A DNA stretch of 8,068 nt, taken from positions 1 through 8,068 of the forward strand of contig JBBTQP010000077.1 in the NCBI GenBank assembly GCA_038065635.1, given 5' to 3'. The notes below the pieces were generated by a model that was not told the DNA's origin, did no database searches, and saw only the letters and a program-made list of their open reading frames with translations. This stretch comes from JAHJFW01 sp038065635. Lineage in GTDB: Bacteria > Patescibacteriota > Patescibacteriia > 2-12-FULL-60-25. Of this stretch, positions 5,347-8,068 are shown piece after piece; the stretch's first letter is position 1; every line of letters starts with the position of its first letter. The position numbers and the translations under genes were made by a program.

Positions 5347-5898
5347 ATGCCTCTCAAAATCATCGGCATCGCCGGCTCTCTCCGTAAAGATTCCTTCAAT
5401 AAAAAATTACTCGCAACAGTTGCCGCGCTTTGTCCGAGCGACGCGATCATTGAGACGTTGGATTTTTCCGAAGTACCTGTGTTCAACCAAGACTTGGAAG
5501 CGAACATGCCGCCGGTCGTCGTGGAGATCAAGAAGAAAATTAAAGAAGCTGACGCAATCCTATTCGTGACGCCTGAATACAATTACAGCATTCCGGGGCC
5601 GCTCAAAAATCTCATAGATTGGGTTTCGCGTCCGTACGGCGACTCGTCATGGCAGGGTAAACCGGTCGCCATAATGGGAGCGTCGCCTGGACGTCTCGGC
5701 ACGGTTCGCGCTCAAGTCGCGCTTCGTCAATGCTTCGTTTTTCTCGACATGCACCAGGTGAACACACCGGAGGTTCTAATCGGCGCCGCGCACGAAAAGT
5801 TCGATGCTGAAGGAAAATTTACGGATGAAGAAGGAAAGAAACTGATAATAAAATTATTAGAGGAGTTGATAGCGCTGACGAAAAAGTTGAAAGTGTGA
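5347..5898 (+). CDS. NADPH-dependent FMN reductase-like flavoprotein
   Basis: A 183-aa flavodoxin-fold protein of the NADPH-dependent FMN reductase family (relatives include chromate, quinone and azo-dye reductases). The phosphate-binding loop GSLRKDSFN (residues 10-18) follows the first strand KIIGIA. TPEYNYSIPGPLKNLIDW (75-92) is the family's flavin-contact and signature segment, and GASPGRLGTVRAQ (111-123) is the third cofactor-binding loop. The length matches the family. It is cytosolic and probably transfers electrons from NAD(P)H to quinones or other acceptors through bound FMN; the substrate cannot be read from sequence. There is no Shine-Dalgarno before the ATG; the upstream 30 bases are AT-rich, with only a weak -10-like TACTTT at 5331-5336. 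It ends in TGA, showing UGA is a stop here. Confidence 0.93.
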   Translation: MPLKIIGIAGSLRKDSFNKKLLATVAALCPSDAIIETLDFSEVPVFNQDLEANMPPVVVEIKKKIKEADAILFVTPEYNYSIPGPLKNLIDWVSRPYGDSSWQGKPVAIMGASPGRLGTVRAQVALRQCFVFLDMHQVNTPEVLIGAAHEKFDAEGKFTDEEGKKLIIKLLEELIALTKKLKV

Positions 5899-5905
5899 TA
5901 TAGTT

Positions 5906-5932
5906 TTGGCATAAAAAAAATTACCGTATTTT
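5906..5932 (+). promoter_or_regulatory. Weak promoter candidate before the anchored surface protein
   Basis: TTGGCA (5906-5911, 5/6) and TATTTT (5927-5932, 4/6) are separated by 15 bases in a very AT-rich spacer. Transcription would start near the ATG at 5939, again suggesting a leaderless mRNA. The spacing is short and the region is AT-rich, so chance is possible. Confidence 0.3.
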
Positions 5933-5938
5933 ATTTTT

Positions 5939-6859
5939 ATGCCTCCAAGATCTAAAACAGCGACTAAAGTCGCAGTTTCGGCGCAAACGAAAGTTCTCAT
6001 CGCGGTAGTGTCAATCGTCGCCTTTGGACTTGCGGCAGTAGGATACGGATATGGATTCGGATTCGGCTCTATTCGTCCAACGAGCTTGACCACGACGCGT
6101 CAGGCTACAAAACCGATCGTAAAACCTATAGAAAAACCGCCTGTTTTAAATTCCGTAGGTGGAGTTCCGCAGATCGCCCCACCTGCATGGCCGACATTTA
6201 CCAAACTACCTCTGTTCTCAACGACACTGGCAAATATGGACGTGGATCTTTATAAATTCCAACTCTCTTATAAACCGTCCGAAAGTTTCCAGTTGAAACA
6301 GCTGGTTTTCGCCTTTGAAGCGAATGCCGGATTTACATTGAGCAGTTTGCATAATCTGCGTCTCAGTAAAGGATCGATGAATATGAATCTGAACGATTAC
6401 GATATCACATGCCCTTCATGCGGCGGAGATGTGAAATCAGGAACGGTCACGTATGGTGCAAGTCCATACGGATTTTTGGTTGTAACCATGAAAGGAGAGG
6501 AATGGGTCAGCGGGAGCGGGAGTGTCTACACGCTCCATGGAACGCTTTCGGGAGTGACCGCGGGAAGTAAATTGAAGATAACTCCGTATCGTGTTTCTAC
6601 GCCAAAAATCGCTAACGGGTATCTAACCAATAATTCGATAGAACCGTTCATGCTTTCATATCCGAATATTGTTAATATCGACACTACTAATCCTCCGAAG
6701 GCCGCCTCTTCACCGGCTGATTTTGCAGGTATCTTTGTTTGGTCCGTGAGCTCGACGGGATATCACAATTCAAATACCGGTTTGAAAGGCGGGAGCTCCG
6801 ATTGGTACAGCGACATCGAGATGGAGTCATCTCAATTGACGCAGGAGTTGAGTTTGTAA
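5939..6859 (+). CDS. Membrane-anchored probable surface protein, 306 aa
   Basis: No named family is recognised. A short basic N-terminus (RSKTATK) precedes one hydrophobic helix (about residues 18-42, KVLIAVVSIVAFGLAAVGYG, then a Gly/Phe-rich end). A Thr/Pro-rich linker follows (about 48-88, KPIVKPIEKPP). The rest (about 90-306) is Ser/Thr/Gly-rich with alternating beta-strand patterns, as in extracytoplasmic beta-sandwich proteins. Two cysteines, C158 and C161 (CPSC), could form a disulfide or bind metal. The C-terminal part DFAGIFVWSVSSTGYHNSNT ... SSDWYSDIEM ends QELSL. From memory it resembles a recurring tail (VWSD...H...DW...LP...QTL) of CPR surface proteins, which is unverified. The probable topology is N-in, with the bulk outside. 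There is no Shine-Dalgarno. A 32-base palindrome terminates the unit. Confidence 0.8.
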   Translation: MPPRSKTATKVAVSAQTKVLIAVVSIVAFGLAAVGYGYGFGFGSIRPTSLTTTRQATKPIVKPIEKPPVLNSVGGVPQIAPPAWPTFTKLPLFSTTLANMDVDLYKFQLSYKPSESFQLKQLVFAFEANAGFTLSSLHNLRLSKGSMNMNLNDYDITCPSCGGDVKSGTVTYGASPYGFLVVTMKGEEWVSGSGSVYTLHGTLSGVTAGSKLKITPYRVSTPKIANGYLTNNSIEPFMLSYPNIVNIDTTNPPKAASSPADFAGIFVWSVSSTGYHNSNTGLKGGSSDWYSDIEMESSQLTQELSL

Positions 6860-6877
6860 AGCACGCTGATTCTCGTA

Positions 6878-6909
6878 TATCAAAAACCCTCGATCGAGGG
6901 TTTTTGATA
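6878..6909. terminator. Perfect 32-base palindromic terminator
   Basis: TATCAAAAACCCTCGA is followed at once by its exact reverse complement, giving a stem with a GC core (CCCTCGA) and a TTTTT tail in both orientations. It lies 18 bases after the stop of the 306-aa protein and can serve transcription from either strand. Confidence 0.85.
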
Positions 6910-6930
6910 GTTCGGATCGTGATGATGACA

Positions 6931-6959
6931 TTGACTCTGATCATTAATCTCGCTATTCT
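6931..6959 (+). promoter_or_regulatory. Promoter of tRNA-His
   Basis: TTGACT (6931-6936, 5/6) and TATTCT (6954-6959, 4/6) are separated by exactly 17 bases. The start near 6966 lies a few bases before the tRNA. It sits cleanly between the preceding terminator and the tRNA. Confidence 0.65.
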
Positions 6960-6970
6960 CTCGTCACCAT

Positions 6971-7047
6971 GGTGGCCATAGCTCAATTGGTAGAGCACTC
7001 GGTTGTGGTCCGAGCGGTCACGGGTTCGAGCCCCGTTGGCCACCCCA
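6971..7047 (+). tRNA. trnH: tRNA-His (anticodon GTG)
   Basis: A complete cloverleaf. The acceptor GTGGCCA (6972-6978) pairs with TGGCCAC (7037-7043). The extra 5' G at -1 (6971), typical of tRNA-His, faces discriminator C (7044). The anticodon arm is CTCGG-TTGTGGT-CCGAG with GTG at 7005-7007, and the T loop is TTCGAGC. The CCA tail is encoded (7045-7047). It reads CAC and CAT codons. It is a single-gene unit with its own promoter and terminator. Confidence 0.97.
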
Positions 7048-7048
7048 T

Positions 7049-7078
7049 AAAAATCTCTCGAGAAATCGAGGGATTTTT
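7049..7078 (+). terminator. Rho-independent terminator of tRNA-His
   Basis: Arms 7049-7061 and 7066-7078 pair at 13 of 13 positions (one T-G wobble) around a GAAA loop. The second arm ends in TTTTT. It begins one base after the encoded CCA. Confidence 0.88.
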
Positions 7079-7218
7079 GTTTTGGGATGATGTAAATAAA
7101 AAGAACCAAGATTGTGGCTTCCTTGAAGGTCGTATCGTCATCGGATTGTATGGAACGGAGGTACTAACACGCGTTGATTTTATTTTGACTTTTCTTCTAG
7201 TTCAGAGCACGCTATAGG

Positions 7219-7224
7219 TATAAT
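7219..7224 (+). promoter_or_regulatory. -10 box before the frameshifted gene
   Basis: A perfect TATAAT lies 17 bases before the ATG at 7242. No good -35 is at the right spacing; TTGACT at 7185-7190 is 28 bases away. If used, the leader would be about 11 nt with no Shine-Dalgarno. Confidence 0.35.
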
Positions 7225-7241
7225 TTAATTAGCTTAAACTA

Positions 7242-7822
7242 ATGCAATTTGGCATGGTAATACATAAAAAAAATGGCTTGAAGTCAAGGGCGATATATAC
7301 GGAGGAGAAAGTGTAGATTTTGATATATACTTTGGTGAAGAAAGAAATGACATAAAGCGGAGCTACTTCATAGATGTATTGCCAAATGGGCTAAGCAGCG
7401 ACATGTATTTCCATAGACAAAAAGGGATTATTTCTAGCATTTTTATCGGCAGAGATTACCTAGAGAATGTCGATGCGGATCTAGAGGAATTTCTTAAAAA
7501 TACCCAAATAAAGCGACTTGGTTGGGAATGCTGGAGACAATATTTGTCACTTGATGTAAATAACATACCGATACTATTAGTCCCGCTAAAGGAGATAGTA
7601 GAACTCCAAACTCAAGGAGAATTACAGCACTGGAGCGGACCTTCTGAAAAGCCACAAAAAATTAAGGTACCAATTTCATTTGAAGAAACAACTAATGGTC
7701 AAGAAAAAGTAAAAGAGTTCATCGAAGTATGGAGATACGTGAACGGTCCAAAGACTGTTAGCTATAGAAACGCGTTAGGGAAGATATCGGTGTCCACCTT
7801 TTACGATGTAGTAGAATACTAA
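7242..7822 (+). CDS. Hypothetical AT-rich gene with apparent frameshift at A8
   Basis: I recognise no family. The long frame is open from 7268 to the TAA at 7820-7822 but has no ATG near its beginning. A TTG at 7379 is the first usable start, giving 147 aa (MPNGLSSDMYF...). Upstream codons in that frame still read like protein (WLEVKGDIYGGESVDFDIYF). A different frame starts at ATG 7242 (MQFGMVIHKK) and stops at 7314-7316. The two meet at a run of eight A (7266-7273). Nine A would join them into one 193-aa protein with an unbroken start, so sequencing error, slippage or a recent mutation is likely. The product looks soluble, with no membrane segment, and is rich in aromatic and charged residues. 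GC is low (23 of 60 at 7501-7560) compared with the rest of the window, which suggests a different origin. It follows tRNA-His by about 200 bases, but no copy of the tRNA 3' end is seen downstream. Confidence 0.7.
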
Positions 7823-7973
7823 GAAAGGCACCGTAGTTCGATGTTCAGTTCGAAATTCTGTTTGAAGGTTGGTGGGGTATTGTTTGTGACTCTTAATATT
7901 GAAACAGGGACGTTTCGTCTGAGGGGGCGACCGTTCCCAATCCAAGTTCTCTCTTGCAGCAGTACAAAATTGT

Positions 7974-8002
7974 TTGACAATCCATCAAAAATAGGGTACA
8001 GT
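7974..8002 (+). promoter_or_regulatory. Strong sigma-70-like promoter near the right end
   Basis: A perfect -35 TTGACA (7974-7979) and TACAGT (7997-8002, 4/6) are spaced by exactly 17 bases; TATAAA overlaps at 8002-8007. It points right, out of the window. The stretch 7823-7973 before it shows no convincing gene. Confidence 0.55.
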
Positions 8003-8046
8003 ATAAATGTAGGTTCCTTACAATAACTACTGTCGCTCGCAGAACA

Positions 8047-8068
8047 ATGAGCCGTCATCATCTTCCCG
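8047..8068 (+). CDS. Possible start of a gene cut by the window end
   Basis: An ATG about 40 bases after the promoter at 7974-8002 opens a frame reading MSRHHLP to the window end with no stop. Only seven codons are visible, with no Shine-Dalgarno, so the call rests on the promoter and the open frame. Confidence 0.25.

Noticed and set aside
6969..7217. Plus-strand frame of 82 aa across tRNA-His
   Set aside because: It is formed by the tRNA itself and its terminator.
7819..8061. Minus-strand frame of 80 aa and the overlapping plus-strand frame 7841-8026
   Set aside because: Neither shows a motif or a start signal, and both cross the strong promoter at 7974-8002. The minus-strand frame also overlaps the end of the previous gene.

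Overview
The window reads like a stretch of a reduced bacterial genome, most plausibly a Patescibacteria/CPR (Parcubacteria-like) lineage. This taxonomic guess is an inference from four things: short genes, many lineage-specific hypotheticals, an ORF6N-domain protein and a membrane-anchored surface protein of the kind common there, and short dispersed repeats. TAA, TAG and TGA all act as stops, so the standard bacterial code fits and a UGA-recoded code does not. One run of 100 Ns (5182-5281) is a scaffold gap, so the adjacency of the genes on either side of it is unproven.

Layout. At the left end, rpsO (S15) is on the minus strand, with a strong terminator and a structured leader holding three back-to-back hairpins. 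An ORF6N-domain gene diverges from it, and a Xer-type tyrosine recombinase with its full catalytic set follows. A minus-strand block comes next: a large GC-rich orphan gene (462 aa) with its own promoter, Shine-Dalgarno and terminator, then tRNA-Arg(TCT), then a small acidic conserved-looking hypothetical. To the right of 4300 everything is on the plus strand: a slipin-type SPFH/band-7 membrane protein, the N gap between two identical 35-base repeats, an NADPH-dependent FMN reductase-like flavoprotein, a membrane-anchored probable surface protein with a palindromic terminator, tRNA-His(GTG) with clear promoter and terminator, and an AT-rich hypothetical gene that appears frameshifted at a run of eight A. 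The last 100 bases hold a good sigma-70-like promoter pointing out of the window.

How the parts relate. These look like mostly independent single-gene units: several carry their own promoter or terminator, and no multi-gene pathway is visible. rpsO and the two tRNAs serve translation, Xer serves chromosome dimer resolution or integration, the slipin and the anchored protein act at the membrane and cell surface, and the flavoprotein is a redox enzyme. Only the 462-aa orphan has a convincing Shine-Dalgarno. Several other genes have a -10-like box only a few bases before the start codon, which suggests leaderless or near-leaderless mRNAs.

I found no defence island, CRISPR array, retron or obvious new multi-gene system. 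The most interesting items are a 33-base near-perfect palindrome inside the ORF6N gene, the three contiguous hairpins in the rpsO leader, the A8 frameshift, the repeat-flanked gap and the orphan gene.
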